The position numbers and the translations under genes were made by a program. Shown here piece by piece: positions 43,944-52,806 of a stretch of DNA of 64,000 bases. The DNA is from Thiopseudomonas acetoxidans (GTDB lineage: Bacteria; Pseudomonadota; Gammaproteobacteria; Pseudomonadales; Pseudomonadaceae), in NCBI RefSeq assembly GCF_030362935.1, contig NZ_JAUCDY010000013.1:1-64000 (forward strand), read 5' to 3'. The first letter of the stretch is position 1. Every line of letters begins with the position of its first letter. Under the pieces are notes generated by a model. It did not search any database and had not been told where the DNA came from. It saw only the letters and a list, made by a program, of their open reading frames with translations.

Positions 43944-44710
43944 TGCAGCACGATTTTTATGTGGTGATTCCGGCGCGTTATGCCTCAAGCCGCTTTCCCG
44001 GTAAGCCGCTGCAAGACATTGCCGGTCAGCCAATGATTCAGCGGGTGTGGCAACAGGCGCAAAAAAGCGCGGCCAAACACGTGGTGATTGCCACCGACGA
44101 TCAGCGTATCTATGAGGTCTGCCAAGGCTTTGGCGCGCAAGTGGTGATGACGCGCGACAATCATGAGTCCGGTACTGATCGGTTGGCAGAAGTCGCGCAA
44201 AGCATGAGCTGGCCGGTAGAAGCCATTGTGGTGAATGTGCAGGGTGATGAGCCGTTGATTCCGCCGGCGGTAGTGAATCAAGTGGCAGATAATCTGGCCA
44301 AGCACCCAGAAGCGGCGATGGCCACCTTAGCTGAGCCGATCAACGATATGGCCAGCCTGATGAATAACAATGTGGTCAAGGTGCTGAGCGATAAAAACGG
44401 CTTAGCGTTAACCTTTAGCCGTGCGCCTTTGCCATGGGCGCGCGATGCGTTCTTAAGCCAGCCGGATGTGTTGCCCGCAAACGTACCTTATCGCCGTCAT
44501 ATTGGTATTTATGCCTACCGCGTGGGTTTTTTGCAGCGTTTTGTTGAATGGGGTCCTTGTTGGTTAGAGTTAACCGAGTGCCTAGAGCAACTTAGGGCGC
44601 TATGGCATGGTGAGCAGATTCATGTAGCCGATGCTCTTGAGACGCCACCGCCGGGTGTGGATACCCCCGAGGATTTGCAGCGTATCCGTGAGTTATTTAA
44701 GGAGTCGTAG
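43943..44710 (+). CDS. kdsB: 3-deoxy-manno-octulosonate cytidylyltransferase KdsB
   Basis: The 255-residue enzyme activates Kdo with CTP for lipopolysaccharide inner-core synthesis. The nucleotide-binding start VVIPARYASSRFPGKPL, the VNVQGDEPLIPP block near residue 98 and ITAYR-like GIYAYRVGFL are all present. It is coupled to the Trm112 gene and to the following phosphatase by one-base overlaps. Confidence 0.96.
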   Translation: MQHDFYVVIPARYASSRFPGKPLQDIAGQPMIQRVWQQAQKSAAKHVVIATDDQRIYEVCQGFGAQVVMTRDNHESGTDRLAEVAQSMSWPVEAIVVNVQGDEPLIPPAVVNQVADNLAKHPEAAMATLAEPINDMASLMNNNVVKVLSDKNGLALTFSRAPLPWARDAFLSQPDVLPANVPYRRHIGIYAYRVGFLQRFVEWGPCWLELTECLEQLRALWHGEQIHVADALETPPPGVDTPEDLQRIRELFKES

Positions 44711-45174
44711 TGAAGGTTTTATTTGTGTGTTTAGGTAATATTTGCCGTTCTCCCACTGCTGAAGGGGTGTTTCGCCATTACGTCGAACAGGCAGGTTTAA
44801 GCGATAAAATCACTATTGATTCAGCCGGTACCGCTGAATGGCATATCGGCAAAGCACCGGATCCTCGCACCGTGGCGGCGGCAGCCAAGCGTGGCTATGA
44901 TTTAAGCCCACTGCGTGGACGTCAGGCGCAGGCTGAGGATTTTGCTAAATTTGATCTGATTTTGGCGATGGACAAAAGCAACCTGAGCAACTTACAGGCG
45001 ATTCAACCCGCGGACGCCAAAGCCGAGCTGGCGCTGTATTTACCGCGCTTTGGCATTAGCCCTGATGAGGTACCAGACCCCTATTATGGCGGCGAGGACG
45101 GCTTTGAGCTGGTGCTGGATATGCTGGAACAAGCCAGTGAAGTGTTGCTGGATGAGATAAAGGCCAAGTTGTGA
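44710..45174 (+). CDS. Low-molecular-weight protein tyrosine phosphatase
   Basis: The 154-residue enzyme has the P-loop VCLGNICRSPTAEG (Cys7, Arg13) and the general-acid loop PDPYYGG near residue 118. GTG start overlaps the kdsB stop. In this position P. aeruginosa has the ptpA-type phosphatase; its physiological substrate is unknown. Confidence 0.94.
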   Translation: MKVLFVCLGNICRSPTAEGVFRHYVEQAGLSDKITIDSAGTAEWHIGKAPDPRTVAAAAKRGYDLSPLRGRQAQAEDFAKFDLILAMDKSNLSNLQAIQPADAKAELALYLPRFGISPDEVPDPYYGGEDGFELVLDMLEQASEVLLDEIKAKL

Positions 45175-46193
45175 GTTTGCACCTGCAAGAACACCTCTCT
45201 TTGCGCCCGTACAACACCCTCGCGGTGGATGTGCGGGCGCGTTACTTTGTGCAGGTCGATAGTGTTGAGCAGCTTTGTGAAGCACTGCGTTGGGCTAAGG
45301 CACAGCAGCTTGAGGTGTTGTTGTTGGGCGGTGGCAGTAATCTGGTCTTAAGCAATGATTTTGCCGGCTTGGTGCTGCAGCTTAATTTGCGCGGTATCGA
45401 TTGGCTAGAGAACGATTCCGAACAGGCCGTTGTACGCGTACAGGCAGGTGAGAACTGGCATGAATTTGTGCAGTGGAGCTTGGCGCAAGGATTGTCTGGG
45501 CTAGAGAACCTAAGCCTGATTCCGGGCTCAGTCGGCGCTGCGCCGGTGCAAAATATCGGTGCTTATGGGGTTGAAACCAAAGACAGTGTCGTACAGGTGC
45601 AAGCATTGGAGCGCGATAGTCTCACGCCGGTAACGCTCACTGCTGCCGAATGCGATTTTGCCTATCGCGACAGTGTGTTTAAGCAGCAGTCTAACCGCTG
45701 GGTGATTACCAGTGTGGATTTTCGTTTGTCACGCACGCCTGAATTAAAACTGGGTTACGGGCCCATTCAAAGCTGGTTAACCGAGCAGGGGATTGATGCA
45801 CCAACGGCCATGGATGTTAGCCGTGCGGTGATGGCGATTCGGCAATCTAAATTGCCCGACCCGGCACAGTTGGCCAATACAGGCAGTTTCTTTAAAAACC
45901 CCATCGTCAGTGCGGCACAGGCGCAACGCTTGCAGCACGAGTTCCCACAACTGGTTAGTTATCCGATGGCCGATGGGCAGGTCAAGCTGGCCGCCGGTTG
46001 GCTGATTGAGCAGGCGGGTTGGAAGGGGTTTCGTCAGGGCGATGCTGGTGTACATGCTCAGCAAGCCTTGGTGTTAGTCAATTACGGCCAGGCAACCGGA
46101 CGCGACATTCTTGAGCTGGCCAGTCGTATTCAGGCGGATATCAACCAGCGTTTTGCCGTGCAGCTTGAGATAGAGCCCGTGGTGTATCGCTAG
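45171..46193 (+). CDS. murB: UDP-N-acetylenolpyruvoylglucosamine reductase MurB
   Basis: This 340-residue FAD enzyme makes UDP-N-acetylmuramate for peptidoglycan. FAD-binding motifs LLGGGSNLVLSNDF and LIPGSVGAAPVQNIGAYGVE, and the catalytic serine region NTGSFFKNP near residue 228, are intact, and the type I length fits. GTG start overlaps the phosphatase gene by four bases; last intact gene of the operon. Confidence 0.96.
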   Translation: MSLHLQEHLSLRPYNTLAVDVRARYFVQVDSVEQLCEALRWAKAQQLEVLLLGGGSNLVLSNDFAGLVLQLNLRGIDWLENDSEQAVVRVQAGENWHEFVQWSLAQGLSGLENLSLIPGSVGAAPVQNIGAYGVETKDSVVQVQALERDSLTPVTLTAAECDFAYRDSVFKQQSNRWVITSVDFRLSRTPELKLGYGPIQSWLTEQGIDAPTAMDVSRAVMAIRQSKLPDPAQLANTGSFFKNPIVSAAQAQRLQHEFPQLVSYPMADGQVKLAAGWLIEQAGWKGFRQGDAGVHAQQALVLVNYGQATGRDILELASRIQADINQRFAVQLEIEPVVYR

Positions 46194-46266
46194 CTCGCAT
46201 CTTCTTAGGTGAAAAACAAGTTTTTATTTATGTGTGGTTACTTAACAGGTGGTTCTGGGCTGACCA

Positions 46267-46443
46267 ATGCGTTACGCTTCGGCGCAGGCAGCAGCAACGG
46301 CTGAACCGCCGACGCTGTGGCAAAGCATTAAGAAACTCAACAAAGATGAGGATGCTCGACGTGGGCTGGATGTGGTGGCGAATATACTGGCCGAGCTAGG
46401 TCGTCAAGCCGCTATTAAAGGACAGGAAATGCCGGACGATTAA
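46267..46443 (+). pseudogene. Small DUF1641-like fragment downstream of murB
   Basis: A 58-residue frame starting MRYASAQAAATAEPPTLWQS continues into KKLNKDEDARRGLDVVANIL and ends KGQEMPDD. The LWQSIKKLNKDEDARRGL region resembles the conserved end of DUF1641 proteins, which are usually 150 residues or more and associated with formate dehydrogenase genes. It has no clear SD and an in-frame stop just upstream, so it may be the degraded 3' end of a larger gene. In P. aeruginosa this site is followed by rne. Confidence 0.5.
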
Positions 46444-46462
46444 ATATGATAGATGGTTAGCA

Positions 46463-46490
46463 AGGCCCAGCAGCAGTGTTGGGCTTTTTT
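46463..46490 (+). terminator. Rho-independent terminator
   Basis: GGCCCA-gcagcagtgt-TGGGCTTTTTT follows the DUF1641-like fragment and would end the exbB-murB operon. Confidence 0.7.
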
Positions 46491-46585
46491 GATCCGGTTT
46501 TATCAGCGATCGATAAGCACCCGCGAGGACTGAACGAATTCGGGCTGTACAGTCCTGTGATACGATGACGTTATCCTCAGGTTTG

Positions 46586-46604
46586 CCCACCCGTGCTGGG
46601 TGGG
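46586..46604 (+). promoter_or_regulatory. GC-rich hairpin in the leader of the DUF503 gene
   Basis: CCCACCC-gtgct-GGGTGGG is a perfect seven-pair stem ending 19 bases before the AAGGG ribosome binding site of the next gene. It might modulate initiation or mRNA decay. Confidence 0.4.
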
Positions 46605-46637
46605 TGATTGGATTAAATGCTTATAAGGGCTGCTTGT

Positions 46638-46919
46638 ATGCACATTGCTATTTTGACGTTAAGGTTTTCTTTGCCTGGATGCGCTTCTTTAAAGGAAAAG
46701 CGTCAGCGTATTGGCGGGATGCACGAGCGGTTTGGGCGCAATCCCTCGGTAGCTGTGTGTGAGAGTGGCGAGTACGATCGGCATGATGCCAGTGAATGGT
46801 CGTTTGTCGTGATGGCCAGGACTAAGCGCGAGGTTGAGTCGTTGTGCAGCCAGATCGAAGACAAGATCCAGCGCACGGTGGAAGGGCGAGTGATGGACGT
46901 GGTGCAAGAGTTTCTCTAG
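46638..46919 (+). CDS. DUF503 family protein
   Basis: This 93-residue protein starts MHIAILTLRFSLPGCASLKE followed by KRQRI, the conserved opening of DUF503 (YlxP-like) proteins, and has VCESGEYDRHDASEWSFVVM. The start at 46638 has AAGGG nine bases upstream; an ATG at 46617 adds seven residues not seen in the family. Function unknown; related genes often sit by rbfA or nusA elsewhere. Confidence 0.85.
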   Translation: MHIAILTLRFSLPGCASLKEKRQRIGGMHERFGRNPSVAVCESGEYDRHDASEWSFVVMARTKREVESLCSQIEDKIQRTVEGRVMDVVQEFL

Positions 46920-46946
46920 TGGCTAACAGAGCCTACAGCCGTACTT

Positions 46947-47474
46947 TTATTGGGGCAGTACACGGATCAGTGCGCCAAGGCTGCCGTAGTCAATGTAGCT
47001 GAGTTCTTTGTAGGGAATAACAGCTGTTTGCTTGAAATGCTCACTGCTGCTGAGGCTGCCGTCCGCTTGGAATTGGTTCACCCAGAAGTTTAGCTCGATT
47101 TCATTAGCGCGATCTTGGCGAATAGTAAAAGTACCTTCAATGGGGTGGTGACCAAAAACATCCTCGCCGCTGCTTAACGCAACACTCTTGAAACTGGGGC
47201 TGTTGGTTTGTTGCCAAGCGCGGTGTAGTAAAATTTGATAGCCGTTGTTGTTGGTTAATTTGCTGACCACGTTGTCAAGCAAGCTGCTGCGAAACTGTTC
47301 TGGTTCAAGTTGTTTGGCATCGGCTTGCCAGTTATCTGGGGCAGCTCGGCTATTGATAACGGGTTTAACTCCGGCTTGGCGAAAAATAATCACCTCGATG
47401 TGGTGTGTGTCTGCCGCCCAACTAGGCATGCAATAGGTTACGAAGAGTAAAAATCCAAGTACGAGTTGACGCAT
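46947..47474 (-). CDS. CsiV-like peptidoglycan-binding family protein
   Basis: This 175-residue protein with a signal peptide (MRQLVLGFLLFVTYCMPSWA, cleaved after ADT-like AWA) begins its mature part HHIEVIIFRQAG, the hallmark of the CsiV family (vIVFrr). In the human-like beta-lactam literature the family is known from Shigella/Pseudomonas neighbours of mfd; CsiV of Vibrio-type bacteria binds peptidoglycan. It follows mfd by 21 bases on the same strand, the arrangement I recall from P. aeruginosa. Only the family, not the activity, can be claimed. Confidence 0.8.
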   Translation of the reverse strand: MRQLVLGFLLFVTYCMPSWAADTHHIEVIIFRQAGVKPVINSRAAPDNWQADAKQLEPEQFRSSLLDNVVSKLTNNNGYQILLHRAWQQTNSPSFKSVALSSGEDVFGHHPIEGTFTIRQDRANEIELNFWVNQFQADGSLSSSEHFKQTAVIPYKELSYIDYGSLGALIRVLPQ

Positions 47475-47495
47475 GGTTGATTGTCCTGAAGAAAG

Positions 47496-50400
47496 TTAAT
47501 TGGCGAGCTGTTCTAATAATGCTTCAAGCATAGCAAAACGCTCATTGTATGTATCCATGGGCAGAGTAAACTTGAATACAGTCGCACCCTCAAAACGGTA
47601 GTGTTTCGGCTGACTTTGAATCATCTTGATCAGGCGCATGGGCTCAACAGAGGTACTGGCAGAAAACTCCAGTCGACCACCCTGCGGACCAGCATCAATT
47701 TTTATAATGCCGAGCGCATCGGCGCGTAGCTTGAGTTCGGTCTGGCGGATAAGGTTTTTAGCCGGTTCTGGCAATAGACCAAAGCGATCAATCATTTCCA
47801 CTTGCAGTTCGTCCAATTCGTCTTGGTTCTGTGCTGAGGAAATGCGTTTATACAGCATCAAGCGGCTATGTACATCAGGTAGATAGTCTTCGGGAATCAA
47901 TGCGGGTACGCGCAAGTTCACTTCGCTGCCTGTATGCAGCGGCTGCTCAAGATTAGGTTGTTCGCCATTTTGAATGGCTTTAACCGCACGCTCCAGCATC
48001 TCCATGTAAAGACTAAAGCCAATAGAGTGGATCTGTCCGCTTTGCCCGTCACCTAGCAGCTCTCCGGCACCACGAATTTCCAGATCATGGGTGGCCAGCA
48101 TGAAACCTGCACCCAAATCTTGTGCGTTAGCAATGGCCTCTAAGCGTTTTTCAGCATCGCGGGTGAGGCGCTTTTCGCTGGGTACTAACAGATAGGCATA
48201 GGCTTGGTGGTGACTGCGGCCAACACGACCACGCAGTTGATGTAGCTGTGCCAGCCCAAACTTATCCGCACGGTCGATCAAGATGGTGTTAGCGCTTGGC
48301 ACATCAATACCGGTCTCAATGATAGTAGTGGCGACCAGTACGTTAAAACGCTTGTGGTAGAAGTCGTTCATGACCTGCTCAAGCTCACGCTCGCGCATTT
48401 GCCCGTGCCCCACGCCAATACGCGCCTCAGGTACTAACTTAGCCAAGTCTTGCGCGCATTGCTCAATGGTCTTTACATCATTATGCAGGTAATACACCTG
48501 GCCACCGCGTAACAATTCGCGTAACAACGCCTCTTTGACGATGGCGTCTTGCTTGGGCATAACAAAGGTGCGTACAGACAGGCGTCGCGATGGTGGTGTG
48601 GCGATAATAGACAGATCGCGCATACCGGAAAAAGCCATGTTTAGGGTGCGCGGAATGGGTGTGGCGGTGAGGGTAAGAATATCCACCTCACTGCGCAGAG
48701 CTTTGAGCTGTTCTTTTTGACGCACACCAAAGCGGTGCTCTTCGTCGATAATAACCAAGCCTAGATTGTTAAACTTCACATCACCCTGCAACAGCTTGTG
48801 CGTACCAATCACGATATCAATCTTGCCATCGGCTAGGTCAGCCATGGCTTGTTTGCTTTCTTTGGCCGTACTAAAACGGCTCATGACCTCAACGGTGACG
48901 GGCCAGTCGGCAAAACGATCGCGGAAGCTGTTGTAGTGTTGCTGCGCGAGCAGGGTGGTAGGCACGAGTACTGCCACTTGTTTACCGCTGTGCACGGCAA
49001 TAAAAGCCGCACGCATGGCCACTTCAGTCTTACCAAAACCTACATCGCCACAAATTAGGCGATCCATAGGTGTGCCAGCCAGCATGTCACGGCGCACGGC
49101 ATCGATAGCGATCTGCTGGTCAGGGGTTTCTTCGTAAGGAAAAGCAGCGCTAAAGCTGGCGTAATCAACACCGGGGTTGTTAAAGGCAAAACCTTTGCGC
49201 GCGGCACGGCGGGCATAGATATCCAGTAACTCTGCAGCGACATCGCGCACTTGCTCAGCGGCTTTGCGCTTGGCTTTAGACCATTGGTCGGTGCCTAAAC
49301 GATGCAGCGGTGCGCCATCTTCATCGCTACCGCTGTAACGAGCAATTAAATGCAGGTGAGCGACGGGCACATAGAGTTTGGCTTGCTCGGCATACTCAAG
49401 CATCAAAAACTCAGTGGCTTGTTCATCGATTTCCAGCGTAACCAAGCCGCGATAACGCCCCACGCCGTGATTAATATGCACGACCGGCGCGCCTTCGCGC
49501 AGTTCGGTAAGGTTGCGAATGACGTGTTCGCTGCTGTGTTCGCTATGTGATTTTCCTTTGCGCCGCAGGCTTACGCGCTGACCAAGTAGGGCGCTTTCAG
49601 GAATCAAGGCCAGCTGTTTAAGTTGCAGGCCTTGTTCAATCGAAGCAACACAAATACCTAAGCGATTGTCGGACTGCAAAAACTCGGCCCAGCTATTAAC
49701 CGGTTCAGGCTGAATCTGAATACGAGCGAGTAGTTCAAGAAGTATTTCGCGCCGCCCAGCGGTTTCGGCAGTGAATAAAACCCGCCCAGTGTAATCATTA
49801 AGAAAGTGTTCTAGTGCGGCTAAGGGCTCAGCCGTGCGTGCTTGTAAACTCAGATCGGGAAGCGGTTCAACGTCCAGTGCGGTGCGCCCGACCGCCGTGG
49901 CTTGCACGCTGGCATCAAGAATTACTCTGGAATGGTTTTTTAGTTGGCCGAAAAACGTATCTACTGGAACAAAAAGATCAGCGGGTGGTAATAGAGGGCG
50001 CTCTAAATCACCGCGGCGCTCATCGTAGCGGTTGCGTACATCCTGCCAAAACTGCTCTGCGGCTTGTTCGATACCGGGTAGGCTGAAAATTAGGCTGTCT
50101 GGTGGTAAATAACCAAACAACTCGGTGGTGTGTTCAAAAAATAGCGGTAAGTAGGCTTCTATGCCGCTGGCTAAAATGCCGTTGCTGACATCTTGAAACA
50201 AAGGACAGCGGCGAAAATCAACATCAAAGCGCTCACGGAAACGGCCGCGAAAATCGTTGCGTGCTTGCTTGTCAAACGGAAATTCGCGTGCCGGTAAGAG
50301 GTGGACGGACTCAACCTGCTCGATCGAGCGCTGAGTTTCCGGCTCAAACGTGCGCAGGGTTTCAATTTCGTTATCAAATAAATCAATGCGGTAAGGAAGT

Positions 50401-50936
50401 TCGCTACCCATTGGATACAAGTCCAACAGCGCGCCACGTACCGCAAACTCACCATGCTCATACACAGTGTCAACACAAACATAACCCGCGGCCTGTAATT
50501 GAGCGCGCATAGCTTCGATATCAAGGGTTTGCCCAACATCTAACACTAAGCTGCCGCCGAGTAAAAAATCGGTGGGTGCTAAGCGTTGTAAGGCTGTGGT
50601 GATGGGGATAATAAGAATCCCTTGTTGCAGTTGCGGCAGCTGATACAGCGTGGCAATACGCTGAGAGATAATATCCTGATGCGGGGAAAATAGATCGTAG
50701 GGCAGTATCTCCCAGTCAGGAAACAGCAGGGTGGGCAACTCCGGCGCAAAAAAACTCAGCTCTGCTTGCAGGCGTAAAGCGTTTTGGCTGCTGTCGGTTA
50801 TTAATACACTAAGCCGTGGCTGTGCTTGAGCCGCTTGCGCCAGTGCCAAGGCTGCGCTGGCTCCCTGTAAGTGAGTCCACTGCTGTTTGCCGGATTGGGC
50901 TGGAAGTTTGGGTAATGCTAAAACAGACACATGCAT
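47496..50936 (-). CDS. mfd: Transcription-repair coupling factor Mfd
   Basis: This 1146-residue protein displaces stalled RNA polymerase and recruits UvrA. It has the UvrB-homology N-terminal part, the RNA-polymerase-binding domain (VVHINHGVGRYRGLVTLE near residue 490, in part), and the RecG-like translocase with GDVGFGKTEVAMRAAF, IDEEHRFGV, LTATPIPRTLNMA and QLRGRVGRS. ATG 50936 gives the family-like start MHVSVLALPKLP; the frame extends to 50978 but the extra residues have no homology I know. Confidence 0.95.
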   Translation of the reverse strand: MHVSVLALPKLPAQSGKQQWTHLQGASAALALAQAAQAQPRLSVLITDSSQNALRLQAELSFFAPELPTLLFPDWEILPYDLFSPHQDIISQRIATLYQLPQLQQGILIIPITTALQRLAPTDFLLGGSLVLDVGQTLDIEAMRAQLQAAGYVCVDTVYEHGEFAVRGALLDLYPMGSELPYRIDLFDNEIETLRTFEPETQRSIEQVESVHLLPAREFPFDKQARNDFRGRFRERFDVDFRRCPLFQDVSNGILASGIEAYLPLFFEHTTELFGYLPPDSLIFSLPGIEQAAEQFWQDVRNRYDERRGDLERPLLPPADLFVPVDTFFGQLKNHSRVILDASVQATAVGRTALDVEPLPDLSLQARTAEPLAALEHFLNDYTGRVLFTAETAGRREILLELLARIQIQPEPVNSWAEFLQSDNRLGICVASIEQGLQLKQLALIPESALLGQRVSLRRKGKSHSEHSSEHVIRNLTELREGAPVVHINHGVGRYRGLVTLEIDEQATEFLMLEYAEQAKLYVPVAHLHLIARYSGSDEDGAPLHRLGTDQWSKAKRKAAEQVRDVAAELLDIYARRAARKGFAFNNPGVDYASFSAAFPYEETPDQQIAIDAVRRDMLAGTPMDRLICGDVGFGKTEVAMRAAFIAVHSGKQVAVLVPTTLLAQQHYNSFRDRFADWPVTVEVMSRFSTAKESKQAMADLADGKIDIVIGTHKLLQGDVKFNNLGLVIIDEEHRFGVRQKEQLKALRSEVDILTLTATPIPRTLNMAFSGMRDLSIIATPPSRRLSVRTFVMPKQDAIVKEALLRELLRGGQVYYLHNDVKTIEQCAQDLAKLVPEARIGVGHGQMRERELEQVMNDFYHKRFNVLVATTIIETGIDVPSANTILIDRADKFGLAQLHQLRGRVGRSHHQAYAYLLVPSEKRLTRDAEKRLEAIANAQDLGAGFMLATHDLEIRGAGELLGDGQSGQIHSIGFSLYMEMLERAVKAIQNGEQPNLEQPLHTGSEVNLRVPALIPEDYLPDVHSRLMLYKRISSAQNQDELDELQVEMIDRFGLLPEPAKNLIRQTELKLRADALGIIKIDAGPQGGRLEFSASTSVEPMRLIKMIQSQPKHYRFEGATVFKFTLPMDTYNERFAMLEALLEQLAN

Positions 50937-51027
50937 ACCTAGATTGAAAGTAAAGCTTGGAATTGTAACTAGCCCCATCTGTTTTCGCCACTATTGAGGA
51001 GCTGCAGGGCATTACTTTGTTTAAGAC

Positions 51028-51056
51028 TTGCTGCTTTGTGCCGGAAGACTGATAAT
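51028..51056 (+). promoter_or_regulatory. Probable sigma-70 promoter of the GAPDH gene
   Basis: TTGCTG (51028-51033), 17 bases, GATAAT (51051-51056), within the mfd/GAPDH divergent region, about 37 bases before the GTG start. Confidence 0.45.
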
Positions 51057-51093
51057 ATGCGCACTTTATTAACCATCACTATAGGTATTTCAC

Positions 51094-52539
51094 GTGACTG
51101 ATAAGACAGATCAGTGCTTGCGCGACTGGATTGAGCGCGAAGCATTAGCCGAAGCAATGATTCCTTTAGTTGGCCAACTGTACCGTAACAACAACGTTAT
51201 TACGTCGATTTATGGTCGTGGCTTAATTAACCGTTCAGTGATCGCTATTTTAAAAGCGCACCGCTCCGCCCGCCACCGTGTAGGTAACGATGAACTGTCT
51301 GTGCGTGATACCTACCCAATCATTGAGGCCATGAGCAAACTGGATTTGGGTGCTGCCTCGATTGACTTAGGCAAACTGGCAACTAAATTCAAAGAAGAGG
51401 CCAATGGGCGTTCAGTGGATGATTTTGTTCGCGAAGAATTGGCACCCGTTGTTGGTAAAAGCAATGAAAACAAACATCAGGGGACGGATGTGGTGCTCTA
51501 TGGTTTCGGTCGTATCGGTCGTTTATTAGCGCGCCTCATTGTAGATAGAACCGGCAGCGGTGACGGTCTGCGTTTGCGTGCAGTAGTGGTGCGTAAAGGT
51601 GCAGAAAACGACCTGATGAAGCGCGCAAGCTTGTTGCGCCGCGACTCCGTACATGGCTCTTTCAAGGGTACTATTGTTGTTGATGAGGCCAATAACGCGC
51701 TGAATATCAACGGCAACCTAGTAAAGTTTATTTACTCTAACGACCCCTCAACTGTGGATTACACCCAGTACGGTATCAAAGATGCATTGTTGGTGGATAA
51801 CACCGGTCGTTGGCGTGACGCGGAAGGCTTGGGTCAGCACTTGCAGTGCCCGGGCATTAAGCGTGTAGTGCTGACGGCACCGGGCAAAGGCACCATGAAA
51901 AATATCGTTCACGGTATTAACCATACCGAGATCACAGCTGAAGACAAAATTATTTCAGCAGCTTCCTGTACTACCAACGCCATTGTGCCCGTGCTTAAAG
52001 CGATGAATGATAAGTTTGGTATCGTGCATGGCCACGTTGAAACTGTGCATTCTTACACCAACGACCAAAACCTCATTGATAACTTCCATAAGGGCAGTCG
52101 TCGTGGTCGTAGTGCGGCGTTGAACATGGTAATTACTGAAACAGGTGCAGCAACGGCTGCTGAGAAAGCATTGCCATTCTTGAAAGGTAAGCTCACTGGA
52201 AATGCAATCCGTGTTCCTACACCGAACGTTTCTATGGCGATTCTGAGTTTGACGCTTGAGCAATCAACCAGTGTGGAAGATGTGAATGAATATTTACGTC
52301 AGATAGCAATGCACTCTGAGCTGCAGAAACAAATTGACTTTGTTGCTTCTCAGGAAGTGGTTTCTACCGACTTCGTCGGCAACCGTCATGCAGGTATCGT
52401 GGACTCTAAAGCAACTATCTGTACTGATAAGCGTGTTATTTTGTACGTTTGGTACGATAACGAGTATGGTTACAGCTGTCAGGTGGTTCGTGTGATGGAA
52501 GAAATCGCCGGAGTTCATCCGCCAGTGTTCCCGGCTTAG
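51094..52539 (+). CDS. Long-form glyceraldehyde-3-phosphate dehydrogenase
   Basis: This 481-residue protein resembles the Pseudomonas GAPDH-like protein next to mfd. An N-terminal extension of about 125 helical residues precedes the NAD-binding fold (VVLYGFGRIGRLLARLIVD). Catalytic Cys is in ISAASCTTNAIVPVL near residue 290 and the His region is VETVHSYTNDQNLIDN. It is far longer than glycolytic GAPDH (about 335) and its cofactor preference cannot be told. It starts with GTG 51094, AGG eight bases upstream, divergent from mfd, and ends in a strong terminator. Confidence 0.92.
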   Translation: MTDKTDQCLRDWIEREALAEAMIPLVGQLYRNNNVITSIYGRGLINRSVIAILKAHRSARHRVGNDELSVRDTYPIIEAMSKLDLGAASIDLGKLATKFKEEANGRSVDDFVREELAPVVGKSNENKHQGTDVVLYGFGRIGRLLARLIVDRTGSGDGLRLRAVVVRKGAENDLMKRASLLRRDSVHGSFKGTIVVDEANNALNINGNLVKFIYSNDPSTVDYTQYGIKDALLVDNTGRWRDAEGLGQHLQCPGIKRVVLTAPGKGTMKNIVHGINHTEITAEDKIISAASCTTNAIVPVLKAMNDKFGIVHGHVETVHSYTNDQNLIDNFHKGSRRGRSAALNMVITETGAATAAEKALPFLKGKLTGNAIRVPTPNVSMAILSLTLEQSTSVEDVNEYLRQIAMHSELQKQIDFVASQEVVSTDFVGNRHAGIVDSKATICTDKRVILYVWYDNEYGYSCQVVRVMEEIAGVHPPVFPA

Positions 52540-52574
52540 TGGACCTGCGCAAATCAAGTTGAACTTGTTCAGTC

Positions 52575-52599
52575 AAGGGAGCTTTGGGGCTCCCTTTTT
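52575..52599 (+). terminator. Strong rho-independent terminator after GAPDH
   Basis: AAGGGAGC-tttggg-GCTCCCTT followed by TTT gives eight pairs and a T-run 36 bases past the stop. Confidence 0.9.
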
Positions 52600-52774
52600 G
52601 GTTTTCTTGATTTTAAAAAAGGCAGCAACTGGTCAAAAGGTATAAAAAGGCTGCTTTGTACTAGCAACTTGAGAGTTCAGCTCTTAAAATGTAACAGTTT
52701 TTTTCGGGGTCGCTAAATGCTTGATGGATGCTGGCTTGGTTTAGCATGGCTGATTCAAGTGTTGAGCGATAAAA

Positions 52775-52790
52775 GTTAATTTTTGTTAAC
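52775..52790 (+). promoter_or_regulatory. Inverted repeat just upstream of nqrA
   Basis: GTTAA (52775-52779) and TTAAC (52786-52790), six bases apart, lie 17 bases before the nqrA start. It may be an operator for the nqr operon; no regulator is known to me. Confidence 0.3.
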
Positions 52791-52806
52791 GTGGTTAGGC
52801 TAACCT

